Assembly: GCA_002296225.1 (NCBI GenBank)
Contig: DBHR01000013.1
Location: 1-26,017 of the forward strand
Origin: Acidobacteria bacterium UBA823
GTDB taxonomy: Bacteria; Acidobacteriota; Vicinamibacteria; Vicinamibacterales; UBA823
Length of the DNA stretch: 26,017 nucleotides
Reading direction: 5' to 3'
Position numbers and translations under genes: made by a program. The notes beneath the pieces are model-generated. The model had not been told where the DNA came from, searched no databases, and saw only the letters and a list, made by a program, of their open reading frames with translations. Shown here piece after piece: positions 1-7,360 of the stretch (the first letter of the stretch is position 1; the number at the start of each line of letters is the position of its first letter).

Positions 1-64
1 AGCATCCGCGGGCGGTGCGACGGCTAGACAGCGCCGGTAGAGCGGTGAGAAGAGGGGCAAGTTC

Positions 65-1252
65 ATGGCGAAGGAAAAGTTCGATCGATCGAAGCCACAC
101 ATAAACATCGGGACGATCGGGCACATTGATCACGGGAAGACGACGTTAACGGCGGCGATTACGAAAGTGCTGTCGGACGGGGATGACAAGGTGTCGTTCC
201 GGTCGTTCGACTCCATCGACAACGCGCCGGAAGAACGGGAGCGGGGGATTACGATCGCGACAGCGCACGTGGAGTATACGACGGCGAATCGACACTACGC
301 GCACGTGGATTGCCCCGGGCATGCTGACTACGTGAAGAACATGATCACGGGAGCAGCGCAGATGGATGGGGCGATTCTGGTGGTAGCGGCGACCGATGGG
401 CCGATGCCACAGACGCGGGAGCACATTCTGTTGGCGCGGCAGGTCGGGGTGCCGTTTCTGGTGGTGTTTTTGAACAAGGTGGATGCGGTGGACGACCCGG
501 AGCTCTTAGACCTGGTGGAGCTGGAAGTGCGGGAGTTACTGACGACCTATAAGTTCCCGGGGGATGAACTGCCGGTGGTGCGAGGCTCGGCGCTGAAGGC
601 GCTGGAGGGGGACGCGGAGGCGGCCAAGTCGATACAGGAACTGATGACGGCAGTGGACGAGTACGTGCCGATGCCGGAGCGAGATGTGGACAAGCCGTTT
701 TTGATGCCGATTGAAGACGTGTTTTCGATCTCTGGGCGTGGGACGGTGGTGACGGGCCGAGTGGAGCGCGGGAAGGTAAAGGTCGGCGAAGAGATTGAGA
801 TTGTCGGCTTTGCGGAGACGCAGAAGAAGGTGGTAACCGGGGTGGAAATGTTCCGGAAGCTACTGGACGAAGGCGAGGCAGGTGACAACGTAGGTGTGTT
901 GCTGCGAGGGACGGAGAAGGACGACGTGGAGCGGGGACAGGTCCTGGCTAAGCCGAAGTCGATCACGCCGCACACGAAGTTTAAAGGCGAAGTCTATGTG
1001 CTCACGAAGGATGAAGGGGGGCGGCACACGCCGTTTTTCAAAGGGTATCGACCGCAGTTTTATCTGCGGACGACGGATGTGACGGGGGTATCGACGTTGC
1101 CCGAGGATGTGGAGATGGTGATGCCAGGGGACAACGTGACGATGGCCGTGGAACTAATCACGCCGGTGGCTTTGGAGAAGGGGTTGCGGTTCGCGATTCG
1201 CGAAGGCGGCCGTACGGTCGGTGCTGGCACCATCACCGATATTCTCGAGTAA
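65..1252 (+). CDS. tuf: Elongation factor Tu
   Basis: This GTPase delivers aminoacyl-tRNA to the ribosomal A site in the cytoplasm. At 395 aa it is full length for the family. The G-domain motifs are intact: GHIDHGKT at 19-26, RGITIA at 60-65, DCPGH with the catalytic His at 82-86, NKVD at 137-140 and SALKAL at 175-180. Beta-barrel domains 2 and 3 follow, ending in the usual GAGTITDILE-like C-terminus. The start has an AGAGGGG Shine-Dalgarno about 8 nt upstream. It is the first gene of the window, directly before rpsJ, as in the str-S10 arrangement. Codon use is odd: ten of the first twelve glycine codons are GGG, unlike the ribosomal genes that follow. Whether a second tuf copy exists cannot be seen here. 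Confidence 0.98.
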   Translation: MAKEKFDRSKPHINIGTIGHIDHGKTTLTAAITKVLSDGDDKVSFRSFDSIDNAPEERERGITIATAHVEYTTANRHYAHVDCPGHADYVKNMITGAAQMDGAILVVAATDGPMPQTREHILLARQVGVPFLVVFLNKVDAVDDPELLDLVELEVRELLTTYKFPGDELPVVRGSALKALEGDAEAAKSIQELMTAVDEYVPMPERDVDKPFLMPIEDVFSISGRGTVVTGRVERGKVKVGEEIEIVGFAETQKKVVTGVEMFRKLLDEGEAGDNVGVLLRGTEKDDVERGQVLAKPKSITPHTKFKGEVYVLTKDEGGRHTPFFKGYRPQFYLRTTDVTGVSTLPEDVEMVMPGDNVTMAVELITPVALEKGLRFAIREGGRTVGAGTITDILE

Positions 1253-1297
1253 TGATGATTTTGACGAACGACGCCCCGGCAGAGTGAGGAAGACGAG

Positions 1298-1630
1298 ATG
1301 GCCACGTTCACTGACAAAATTCGAATTCGCCTGAAGGCGTACGACTACCGCGTGCTCGATCGATCGACGACGGAGATCGTCGAGACAGCGAAGCGGACAG
1401 GAGCACAGCTTGCCGGCCCGATTCCGTTACCCACGGAGAAGAACAAGTGGACGGTTCTTCGCTCACCCCACGTCGACAAGAAGTCACGTGAGCAGTTTGA
1501 GATCCGGACCCACAAGCGACTCATCGACATTTTTGAACCGACGCCGCAGACCGTGGATGCATTGATGAAGCTCGACCTGCCGGCGGGTGTGGACGTTGAG
1601 ATTAAGGCATTCGGTAAGGAGCATAAGTAA
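1298..1630 (+). CDS. rpsJ: Ribosomal protein S10 (uS10)
   Basis: Small-subunit protein of the 30S head; in other bacteria it also acts as NusE in antitermination. The 110-aa product carries the family signature KIRIRLKAYDYRVLD near the N-terminus and the loop-strand segment SPHVDKKSREQFEIRTHKR in the middle. It is slightly longer than the usual 102-105 residues because of a short C-terminal tail. GAGGAAG lies about 8 nt before the ATG. It begins the S10 cluster, 45 nt after tuf, with no terminator or clear promoter between them, so read-through from tuf is likely. Confidence 0.97.
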   Translation: MATFTDKIRIRLKAYDYRVLDRSTTEIVETAKRTGAQLAGPIPLPTEKNKWTVLRSPHVDKKSREQFEIRTHKRLIDIFEPTPQTVDALMKLDLPAGVDVEIKAFGKEHK

Positions 1631-1659
1631 GTCGAGCCGCAAGTACGCTGGGAGTCAGC

Positions 1660-2337
1660 ATGGTTACAGGCATCATCGGCAAGAAGGTCGGCATGACGCA
1701 GCTCTTCGACGAGAATGGAAGGGTTCGCCCAGCGACTGTCATCAAAGCCGGCCCCTGTGTTGTCGTGCAGGCTAAGACGGCGGCGCGCGATGGATACGAA
1801 GCGGTACAACTTGGTCTTATTGAGGAACGGCCTGCCCGTGTGACGAAGCCAGTCGCTGGTCATTTCAAGAAGGTGGATTTACCACCGACGCGGATTCTTC
1901 GGGAAGTCGCGGTAGTGCGTGGTGAGGAGTCGGTCAAGACAGGCGATCGGGTATTGGTGTCGATGTTCGCCGGCGGTGATCGTGTCGATGTGATTGGAAC
2001 GAGCCGCGGTAAGGGGTTTCAGGGCGTGATGAAGCGGCACGGATTCCGAGGTGGCCAGGCGACCCACGGGTCGATGTTCCATCGCGCACCGGGCTCGATC
2101 GGTCAGTCGTCGTATCCGTCCCGCGTTTTCAAGGGAATGCGCGGACCCGGCCGGATGGGCGGCCGGCGTGTGACCGTGCGTAGTTTGCAAGTGGTGCGCG
2201 TTGACGAGGACAACCACCTGCTCATCGTGCAGGGCGCCGTGCCCGGCGCACCCGGTAGCCACGTGATCATCAGAAAAGCCGTGGCCGCCAAGCCGGTGCA
2301 GGTCGTGCAGGAAGGGATCCCAAAGGGCAAGAAGTAG
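1660..2337 (+). CDS. rplC: Ribosomal protein L3 (uL3)
   Basis: An early-assembly 50S protein whose long loop reaches toward the peptidyl transferase centre. The 225-aa product opens with the family N-terminus GIIGKKVGMTQLF and holds the extended loop at about 115-170 (GKGFQGVMKRHGFRGGQ and RVFKGMRGPGRMGGRR). Q149 in GSIGQ aligns with the glutamine methylated by PrmB in E. coli; whether this organism modifies it is unknown. The start is preceded by GGGAG. It lies 29 nt after rpsJ and is evidently co-transcribed with it. Confidence 0.97.
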   Translation: MVTGIIGKKVGMTQLFDENGRVRPATVIKAGPCVVVQAKTAARDGYEAVQLGLIEERPARVTKPVAGHFKKVDLPPTRILREVAVVRGEESVKTGDRVLVSMFAGGDRVDVIGTSRGKGFQGVMKRHGFRGGQATHGSMFHRAPGSIGQSSYPSRVFKGMRGPGRMGGRRVTVRSLQVVRVDEDNHLLIVQGAVPGAPGSHVIIRKAVAAKPVQVVQEGIPKGKK

Positions 2338-2370
2338 CTCGGCTCCGCTGTCGGCGAGTTGGAGAAGCAC

Positions 2371-3018
2371 ATGATCGTAGACGTTGTTAATGACCAGAAT
2401 GAAAAAGTCGGTTCGGTCGATCTTGACCCGAAGATATTCGGCGGACGTGTGAACACCGCGCTCATTTGGGAAGCGGTTGTGCACCAGAACGCGACCGATC
2501 GACGCGGCACGCATGCGACGAAGACCCGCGGCGCCGTCAGCGGGAGCGGTCGCAAGCCCTGGCGGCAGAAAGGTACGGGCCGGGCGCGAGTCGGAGAGAT
2601 CAGGAGCCCGCTCTGGCGGAAGGGCGGTACGGTGTTTGGCCCGCAACCGCGGAGTTACGACTACGCACTGCCGCGCAAGATGCGGCGCGGGGCGCTTCGT
2701 GCCGCGTTGGTGCAGCGCATCGCTGAGGGTGCCGTGACCGTCGTGGACAAGCTGGCGCTCGGTGAGGTTAAGACGAAACTGGCCGGCGAGTTGCTCAGTC
2801 GGCTTGGGGTTCAGCAGTCGGTCAAGATGACCCCACGGCAGCGCGTGTTGTTGATCGACGTAAGTCCGGACAGCAAGTTGCTGCTCTCGGTTAGGAACAT
2901 TGAGCGTGTGCGCCTAGTCGGTGTGACGCATTTGACGGCGCGTGACGTCATTGAGGCGAGCTGTGTGGTTGCGACCCAAGCAGCGATTGAAGCGCTGCAG
3001 AAGGCGTTGGCACCATGA
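2371..3018 (+). CDS. rplD: Ribosomal protein L4 (uL4)
   Basis: A 50S protein lining the exit tunnel; in E. coli it is the autogenous repressor of the S10 operon. I chose the ATG at 2371 (215 aa) because GGAG lies 6 nt upstream and the protein then starts MIVDVVNDQ; a TTG four codons earlier at 2359 is in frame but poorly placed. The tunnel loop is recognisable at about 45-95: THATKTRGAVSGSGRKPWRQ, then GTGRARVGEIRSPLWRKGG. Its stop overlaps the rplW start by 4 bp (ATGA), so translation of the two is probably coupled. No leader resembling the E. coli L4-binding structure is recognisable. Confidence 0.95.
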   Translation: MIVDVVNDQNEKVGSVDLDPKIFGGRVNTALIWEAVVHQNATDRRGTHATKTRGAVSGSGRKPWRQKGTGRARVGEIRSPLWRKGGTVFGPQPRSYDYALPRKMRRGALRAALVQRIAEGAVTVVDKLALGEVKTKLAGELLSRLGVQQSVKMTPRQRVLLIDVSPDSKLLLSVRNIERVRLVGVTHLTARDVIEASCVVATQAAIEALQKALAP

Positions 3019-3305
3019 GGCTAACCGAAGTGATCCGGCGACCGCTCATTACTGAGAAGACAACTATTATGCGGGAAGACGGCCTGACAATTGCGTTTCA
3101 GGTCGCCCTTGGTGCGACGAAGGTCGAGATCAGGTGCGCGGTCGAGCAGTTACTCAAGGCCAAGGTGGCCAGCGTGAGGACGTCGATCGTTCATGGTAAG
3201 ACAAAGCGGCAAGGCCGCTTCGTTGGCCAACGTCCGGATTGGAAAAAGGCGTATGTTCGCCTGCAGGCTGGCGAGAAGATGCCGGAGTTCCTTGAAGGCG
3301 CTTAA
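3015..3305 (+). CDS. rplW: Ribosomal protein L23 (uL23)
   Basis: This protein sits at the tunnel exit of the 50S subunit, where trigger factor and SRP dock. The 96-aa product has the family opening VIRRPLITEKTT and the C-terminal segment QRPDWKKAYVRLQAGEKMP, and matches the usual length. Its ATG overlaps the rplD stop (ATGA at 3015-3018), so it likely relies on coupled re-initiation. rplB follows 17 nt later. Confidence 0.95.
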   Translation: MRLTEVIRRPLITEKTTIMREDGLTIAFQVALGATKVEIRCAVEQLLKAKVASVRTSIVHGKTKRQGRFVGQRPDWKKAYVRLQAGEKMPEFLEGA

Positions 3306-3322
3306 GTCTAAGAAGATTAGAA

Positions 3323-4159
3323 ATGGCCATTCGTAAATATAAACCGACGTCACCCGGTCGGCGTTTTCAGACGGTGCAAACGTTCGACGAGATCACGTCC
3401 ACTAATCCATATAAGCCACTGACCGAGTCGCTGCATCGCTCGGGCGGCCGGAACAACACGGGTCAGCAAACTTTGTGGTGGCGCGGTGGGCGCCATAAGC
3501 GGCGATATCGTTTGATCGACTTCAAACGGTCGAAACGGAACGTGCCGGCGACGGTGTCAACGATCGAATATGACCCGAACCGGTCGGCCCGGATCGCGCT
3601 GGTGACCTATGCGGATGGGGAGAAGCGATACATTCTTCAGCCTGACGGGCTTAAGGTGGGTGACACGATCGTCGCTGGCGATCAAGTCGATATCCTGCCG
3701 GGGAACGCGCTGCCGCTGAAAAACATTCCTCTCGGCACGCAGGTGCACAACGTTGAGCTGCGACCTGGCAAGGGCGGACAGATTGCGCGTAGCGCTGGTT
3801 CTTCCGTTCAGGTCGTGGCGAAAGAGGGTGTATATGCGTCGGTCAGGATGCCCTCCGGAGAAGTTCGGCGTATCAACATGGAGTGCCTTGCGACGGTCGG
3901 CCATGTGGGCAACCTCGATCACCAAAGGGTGTCGGTTGGTAAGGCGGGCCGCAACCGGTGGAAGGGAAAACGGCCGCACGTCCGCGGGTCGGCGATGAAC
4001 CCAGTAGACCACCCGCTTGGTGGTGGCGAAGGCAAGACTGCCGGCGGCCGGCATCCGGTATCGCCGTGGGGTATGCCGACCAAGGGATATAAAACCCGCA
4101 ATCACAAGGCGACCGATCGATTCATTGTGAAGCGGCGGGCGAAGCGTAAGTCGAAGTAG
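3323..4159 (+). CDS. rplB: Ribosomal protein L2 (uL2)
   Basis: A primary 23S-binding protein needed for subunit association and close to the peptidyl transferase centre. The 278-aa product starts MAIRKYKPTSPGRRFQTV and keeps the C-terminal signature GGRHPVSPWGMPTKGYKTR plus a basic tail. In the most conserved loop the sequence is DHPLGGGEG where most bacteria have DHPHGGGEG; the first His, which I take as the functionally studied one, is kept and the second is Leu. The upstream AGAAG is a weak ribosome binding site. Confidence 0.96.
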   Translation: MAIRKYKPTSPGRRFQTVQTFDEITSTNPYKPLTESLHRSGGRNNTGQQTLWWRGGRHKRRYRLIDFKRSKRNVPATVSTIEYDPNRSARIALVTYADGEKRYILQPDGLKVGDTIVAGDQVDILPGNALPLKNIPLGTQVHNVELRPGKGGQIARSAGSSVQVVAKEGVYASVRMPSGEVRRINMECLATVGHVGNLDHQRVSVGKAGRNRWKGKRPHVRGSAMNPVDHPLGGGEGKTAGGRHPVSPWGMPTKGYKTRNHKATDRFIVKRRAKRKSK

Positions 4160-4178
4160 CGAGACAGTAAAGGACGCT

Positions 4179-4490
4179 ATGAGTAGATCGCTAAGCAAGG
4201 GTCCGTTCGTCGACCTGTCGTTGCTCGAGAAGGTTGAGCTCATGAACCGTCGCGGCGACAAGAAAGTTACCAAGACTTGGTCGCGTCGGTCGACGGTTCT
4301 TCCGGAGATGGTCGGGCACACAATAGCCGTGCACAACGGGCGGAAGTTCATTCCCGTGTACATCACCGAGAACATGGTAGGGCACAAGCTTGGCGAATTT
4401 GCGCCGACCCGACTATTCAGAGGCCATACCACGAAGAGCGGGAAGACCGCTACCGTGGCCAGGGCGCCGGTAGGGGGAGCCTCGTCATGA
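4179..4490 (+). CDS. rpsS: Ribosomal protein S19 (uS19)
   Basis: A protein of the 30S head that pairs with S13 near the A-site finger. The 103-aa product opens SLSKGPFVDLSLLEKV and carries the core RSTVLPEMVGHTIAVHNGR, then GHKLGEFAPTRLFRGH. It is about ten residues longer than typical because of a small Ala/Gly/Ser tail. AAAGGA lies upstream of the ATG. The stop overlaps the rplV start (ATGA, 4487-4490). Confidence 0.96.
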   Translation: MSRSLSKGPFVDLSLLEKVELMNRRGDKKVTKTWSRRSTVLPEMVGHTIAVHNGRKFIPVYITENMVGHKLGEFAPTRLFRGHTTKSGKTATVARAPVGGASS

Positions 4491-4960
4491 TTGAAGCTCA
4501 CGCCACCGCCCGTTACGTTCGCACTTCGGCGCAGAAGGCCAAGCTCGTCCTCGACGTGATCCGTGGTCGCCACGTCAACGCTGCACTGGACACTCTTCGC
4601 TATGTGCGCAAGGGAGTGGCTCGAGACATCGAAAAAGTGCTCCGGTCGGCCATCGCAAATGCTCAACAGAAGGACGGCTTTGCCGGTGATGTCGAGCAAT
4701 TGGTCGTGTCGGCCTGCTACGCCAACGGGGGTCCGTCGGCGAAGCGGGTTCGCCCCGCACCAATGGGACGGGCATTCAGAGTCGTGAAACGCACGGCGCA
4801 CCTGACTGTGCATGTGAGCGAGCGGACCGTCAAGTTGGCGCCATCTGTCGACTCTGTGGAGGAGCCCGAGGCGACGCAGCTGGCTCAAAAAAAAGAGCGT
4901 GTGAGTGACACAGGTCGTCGCCGGTCATCGAGTAAGCGCAGTAGGACTGCGGAGAAGTAA
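4487..4960 (+). CDS. rplV: Ribosomal protein L22 (uL22) with C-terminal tail
   Basis: Its hairpin lines the nascent-chain tunnel opposite L4. I set the start at the ATG overlapping the rpsS stop, with GGGGGAG about 8 nt upstream; the frame is open further upstream, but those 70 codons lie inside rpsS. The core is residues 1-116, with RYVRTSAQKAKLVLDVIRGR near the start and the tunnel hairpin KRVRPAPMGRAFRVVKRTAH at 86-105. Residues 117-157 are an extra acidic-then-basic, low-complexity tail (RRRSSSKRSRTAEK at the end) that most homologues of about 110 aa lack. Confidence 0.95.
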   Translation: MIEAHATARYVRTSAQKAKLVLDVIRGRHVNAALDTLRYVRKGVARDIEKVLRSAIANAQQKDGFAGDVEQLVVSACYANGGPSAKRVRPAPMGRAFRVVKRTAHLTVHVSERTVKLAPSVDSVEEPEATQLAQKKERVSDTGRRRSSSKRSRTAEK

Positions 4961-4980
4961 CCGGCGCTGAGGACACAACC

Positions 4981-5664
4981 ATGGGGCAGAAGGTTCACCC
5001 GTACGGATTTCGGCTGGGGTTCAACAAGACCTGGCGCTCGCGGTGGTATGCAGATAAGGAATACGCGAATCTGCTGCACGAGGATCTGGCGCTCAAGCGT
5101 GACCTAAAGAAACGCTTCTCCCACGCGGGAGTGTCGAAGATCGAAATCGAGCGAGCGGCCAACAAGCTAAAAATTGATATTTACACGTCGCGTCCAGGCA
5201 TCATCATCGGCCGCAAGGGTGTCGAGGTGGATAAATTGAAAGCCGAGGTGCATAAGCGGACCGACCGTGAAGTCTTTATTAACATTCGAGAGATTCAGAA
5301 GCCAGAATTGGATGCGCAGTTGATTGGCGAGTCCGTTGCGCTGCAGCTTGAGAAACGCGTAGCGTTCCGCCGAGCCATGCGTAAGGCCGTTGAGTCGGCG
5401 TTACGGTTCGGGGCCCGGGGTATTAAGGTGCGCGTATCCGGACGGCTTAATGGCGCTGAGATCGCTCGAACAGAGTGGTATCTGTACGGGCAGCTTCCGC
5501 TTCAGACATTGCGCGCAGACATCGACTATGGATTCGCTGAGGCTGGCACGACCTACGGCAAGATCGGTGTGAAGGTGTGGCTTTATAAGGGCGAGCGGCT
5601 GCAACCACTGATTGGGCAGGAAGAAGAGCATAGTGTGCCGCGCCGCGCTAGGCGAATGAGCTAA
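4981..5664 (+). CDS. rpsC: Ribosomal protein S3 (uS3)
   Basis: Forms part of the mRNA entry channel and the ribosomal helicase on the 30S head. The 227-aa product starts MGQKVHPYGFRLG, has a type 2 KH domain with its GRKG loop at 77-80, and the C-terminal S3 domain with ARTEWYLYGQLPLQTLRADI and GKIGVKVWLYKGE. GAGGA lies about 8 nt before the ATG. Only five bases separate its stop from rplP. Confidence 0.97.
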   Translation: MGQKVHPYGFRLGFNKTWRSRWYADKEYANLLHEDLALKRDLKKRFSHAGVSKIEIERAANKLKIDIYTSRPGIIIGRKGVEVDKLKAEVHKRTDREVFINIREIQKPELDAQLIGESVALQLEKRVAFRRAMRKAVESALRFGARGIKVRVSGRLNGAEIARTEWYLYGQLPLQTLRADIDYGFAEAGTTYGKIGVKVWLYKGERLQPLIGQEEEHSVPRRARRMS

Positions 5665-5669
5665 CGATC

Positions 5670-6092
5670 ATGTTAATGCCGAAGAAAGTGAAGTTTCGGA
5701 AGCAGCAGCGTGGCCGCATGGCTGGCAAGGCGTGGCGCGGATCGTTCGTCGCGTTTGGCGATTTTGGCCTGAAGGCGCTTGAGCCATGCTGGATGACCGA
5801 TCGGCAAATCGAAGCCGCGCGTGTTGCTATGACGCGATTCATCAAGCGTGGTGGCAAGGTCTGGGTCCGGGTGTTTCCCGACAAACCGATCACAAAGAAA
5901 CCCCAGGAGACACGGATGGGTAAGGGAAAAGGTGCGCCAGAGGGGTGGGTTGCGGTTGTCCGACCGGGACGTATCCTTTTCGAAATGGAAGGGGTGAACG
6001 AGGCCGATGCGCGTGAGGCGCTCCGCCGCGCTGCGGCCAAGTTGCCAATCCGCACACAATTCGCAACCCGATTCCGAGAGCAAACGTCATGA
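5670..6092 (+). CDS. rplP: Ribosomal protein L16 (uL16)
   Basis: A late-assembly 50S protein that helps position A-site tRNA. The 140-aa product opens MLMPKKVKFRKQQRGRM, which fits the family and sets the start at 5670. The stretch TKKPQETRMGKGKG contains the Arg that is hydroxylated in some bacteria. There is no good Shine-Dalgarno; only 5 nt lie between the rpsC stop and this ATG, so re-initiation after rpsC is the likely route. Its stop overlaps rpmC by ATGA. Confidence 0.96.
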   Translation: MLMPKKVKFRKQQRGRMAGKAWRGSFVAFGDFGLKALEPCWMTDRQIEAARVAMTRFIKRGGKVWVRVFPDKPITKKPQETRMGKGKGAPEGWVAVVRPGRILFEMEGVNEADAREALRRAAAKLPIRTQFATRFREQTS

Positions 6093-6325
6093 CGAAAATC
6101 TCTGAGTTCTGCGATCTCGCAACCGACGATCTGCGCCAGCGGGAACAGGACCTATACGACCAGGTGTTTCGGCTGCGTATCCAGAAATCGATGGGGCAAC
6201 TGGATTCGTCAGGGAAGCTCCGTGAAACCAGGCGCGACATGGCGCGAGTTAAGACAGTGCTCCGTGAGCGTGCAAGCAATTTAGAGGCCGCGTCCGGATC
6301 CGCCGGCGAGTCGGCAGACGAGTAA
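6089..6325 (+). CDS. rpmC: Ribosomal protein L29 (uL29)
   Basis: A small helical protein at the tunnel exit, neighbouring L23. The 78-aa product has the two-helix hairpin with FRLRIQKSMGQLDSSGKLRE in the turn and the end of helix two at MARVKTVLRER, followed by a short acidic-serine tail not needed for the fold. It starts within the rplP stop (ATGA), so coupling is expected. rpsQ follows after 4 nt. Confidence 0.93.
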   Translation: MTKISEFCDLATDDLRQREQDLYDQVFRLRIQKSMGQLDSSGKLRETRRDMARVKTVLRERASNLEAASGSAGESADE

Positions 6326-6329
6326 CGTA

Positions 6330-6584
6330 ATGGCGACGAAATCTGAACTGCAGGGCATGGTTGTCAGCGATAAGATGGATAAGAGCGTCGTCGTGGCGAT
6401 CCAACGGCAGACACGTCATGGTCTTTACGGCAAGACGCAGCGCCGGACATCGACATTTGTGGTACACGACGAGGCTAACGACGTTAAGGTTGGCGACCGT
6501 GTGGCCATCGTTGAGGTGAGGCCGATGAGTCGGCGTAAGCGATGGGTTGTGACTCGCATCGTCGAGCGCGCCCGGGGTGTTTAG
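6330..6584 (+). CDS. rpsQ: Ribosomal protein S17 (uS17)
   Basis: A primary 16S-binding OB-fold protein of the 30S body. The 84-aa product fits the family length and shows GMVVSDKMDKSVVVAI, then HGLYGKTQRRTSTFVVHDE and KVGDRVAIVEVRPMSRRKRW. Spacing from rpmC is only 4 nt, with no strong Shine-Dalgarno of its own, so translation probably continues from rpmC. Confidence 0.95.
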   Translation: MATKSELQGMVVSDKMDKSVVVAIQRQTRHGLYGKTQRRTSTFVVHDEANDVKVGDRVAIVEVRPMSRRKRWVVTRIVERARGV

Positions 6585-6602
6585 CGAAGCGGGGCAGCAG
6601 CG

Positions 6603-6971
6603 ATGATTCAAATGCAGTCGGTCTTGGATGTGGCCGACAACTCCGGCGCGCGAAAGATTTCGGTTATCAATGCGCTGGGTGGTTCGACGGGTCGGTATGC
6701 GCGACTTGGTGACATCGTGACGGCCTCGGTTAAGGAGGCGACGCCGGATTCGGCCGTGAAGAAAGGCCAGGTCGTTAAGGCTGTGATCGTGCGGACCCGC
6801 AAGGAGCAGCGTCGTCGGGATGGCAGTTACATACGTTTCGATCGTAATGCTGCGGTGTTGATAGACGATCAGAAGGAACCGGTCGGCACGCGTGTGTTTG
6901 GTCCGGTTGCGCGGGAGTTACGCGAGCGCAAGTTCATGAAGATCGTATCACTGGCGCCGGAGGTGCTGTGA
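6603..6971 (+). CDS. rplN: Ribosomal protein L14 (uL14)
   Basis: An intersubunit-face 50S protein that takes part in bridges B5 and B8. At 122 aa it has exactly the usual length. Visible family segments are MIQMQSVLDVADNSGARK at the start, GDIVTASVKEATP, VVKAVIVRTRKEQRRRDGSY and the ending GPVARELRERKFMKIVSLAPEVL-like stretch. GCGGGG, a poor ribosome binding site, precedes the ATG. It is separated from rplX by 56 nt. Confidence 0.96.
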   Translation: MIQMQSVLDVADNSGARKISVINALGGSTGRYARLGDIVTASVKEATPDSAVKKGQVVKAVIVRTRKEQRRRDGSYIRFDRNAAVLIDDQKEPVGTRVFGPVARELRERKFMKIVSLAPEVL

Positions 6972-7027
6972 GCCGTCCTGGCGGTTGCACCCAAGCGCTG
7001 GCGACTCAGGGAAGGTGAGAAGCTGTC

Positions 7028-7360
7028 ATGTCTCGTTTGCAAACACCGATTCGACGGAATGACAACGTCGTGGTTGTTGCCGGACGTGACCGCGGCAAGC
7101 GCGGCCGTGTGCTACGCGTGATTCCTGATGCGAATCGGCTCGTCGTGGAGGGTGTGAATTTTGTTAAGTGCCACACGAAGCCGAACCCTGGAAAGAACAT
7201 TAAGGGAGGCATCGTCGAGCGCGAAGCGTCGTTGCATGCGTCCAACGTGCAGTTGGTTTGTCCAGAATGTGGCGCCGCGACCCGGATCGGTCGACAGGTG
7301 CTGGGTGAAGGGCGGAAGGTCAGGATCTGTCGGAAGTGCGAGGGAGTGGTCGACCGATGA
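7028..7360 (+). CDS. rplX: Ribosomal protein L24 (uL24) with Cys-pair C-terminus
   Basis: An assembly-initiator 50S protein. The 110-aa product has the KOW motif at about 11-40 (NDNVVVVAGRDRGKRGRVLR) and the conserved NFVKCHTKPN stretch. The C-terminal part, usually without cysteines in E. coli-like L24, here carries C78, C81, C101 and C104 as CPEC and CRKC, which looks like a small zinc ribbon. GAGAAG precedes the start. The stop overlaps the rplE start by ATGA (7357-7360). Confidence 0.95.
   Translation: MSRLQTPIRRNDNVVVVAGRDRGKRGRVLRVIPDANRLVVEGVNFVKCHTKPNPGKNIKGGIVEREASLHASNVQLVCPECGAATRIGRQVLGEGRKVRICRKCEGVVDR

Noticed and set aside
1..64. 3' end of an upstream gene such as fusA before tuf
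   Set aside because: Two frames close within the first 40 bases and one stays open, but the stretch is too short to recognise any family.
1879..2646. A 255-codon minus-strand frame across rplC and rplD
   Set aside because: It is antisense to two clear ribosomal genes, with low-complexity His/Ala/Arg-rich translation and no family resemblance.
3557..4888. A 443-codon open frame on the minus strand, across rplB, rpsS and rplV
   Set aside because: It lies wholly antisense to three certain ribosomal genes, has no recognisable domain, and long antisense frames are expected where codons are GC-rich at the third position.
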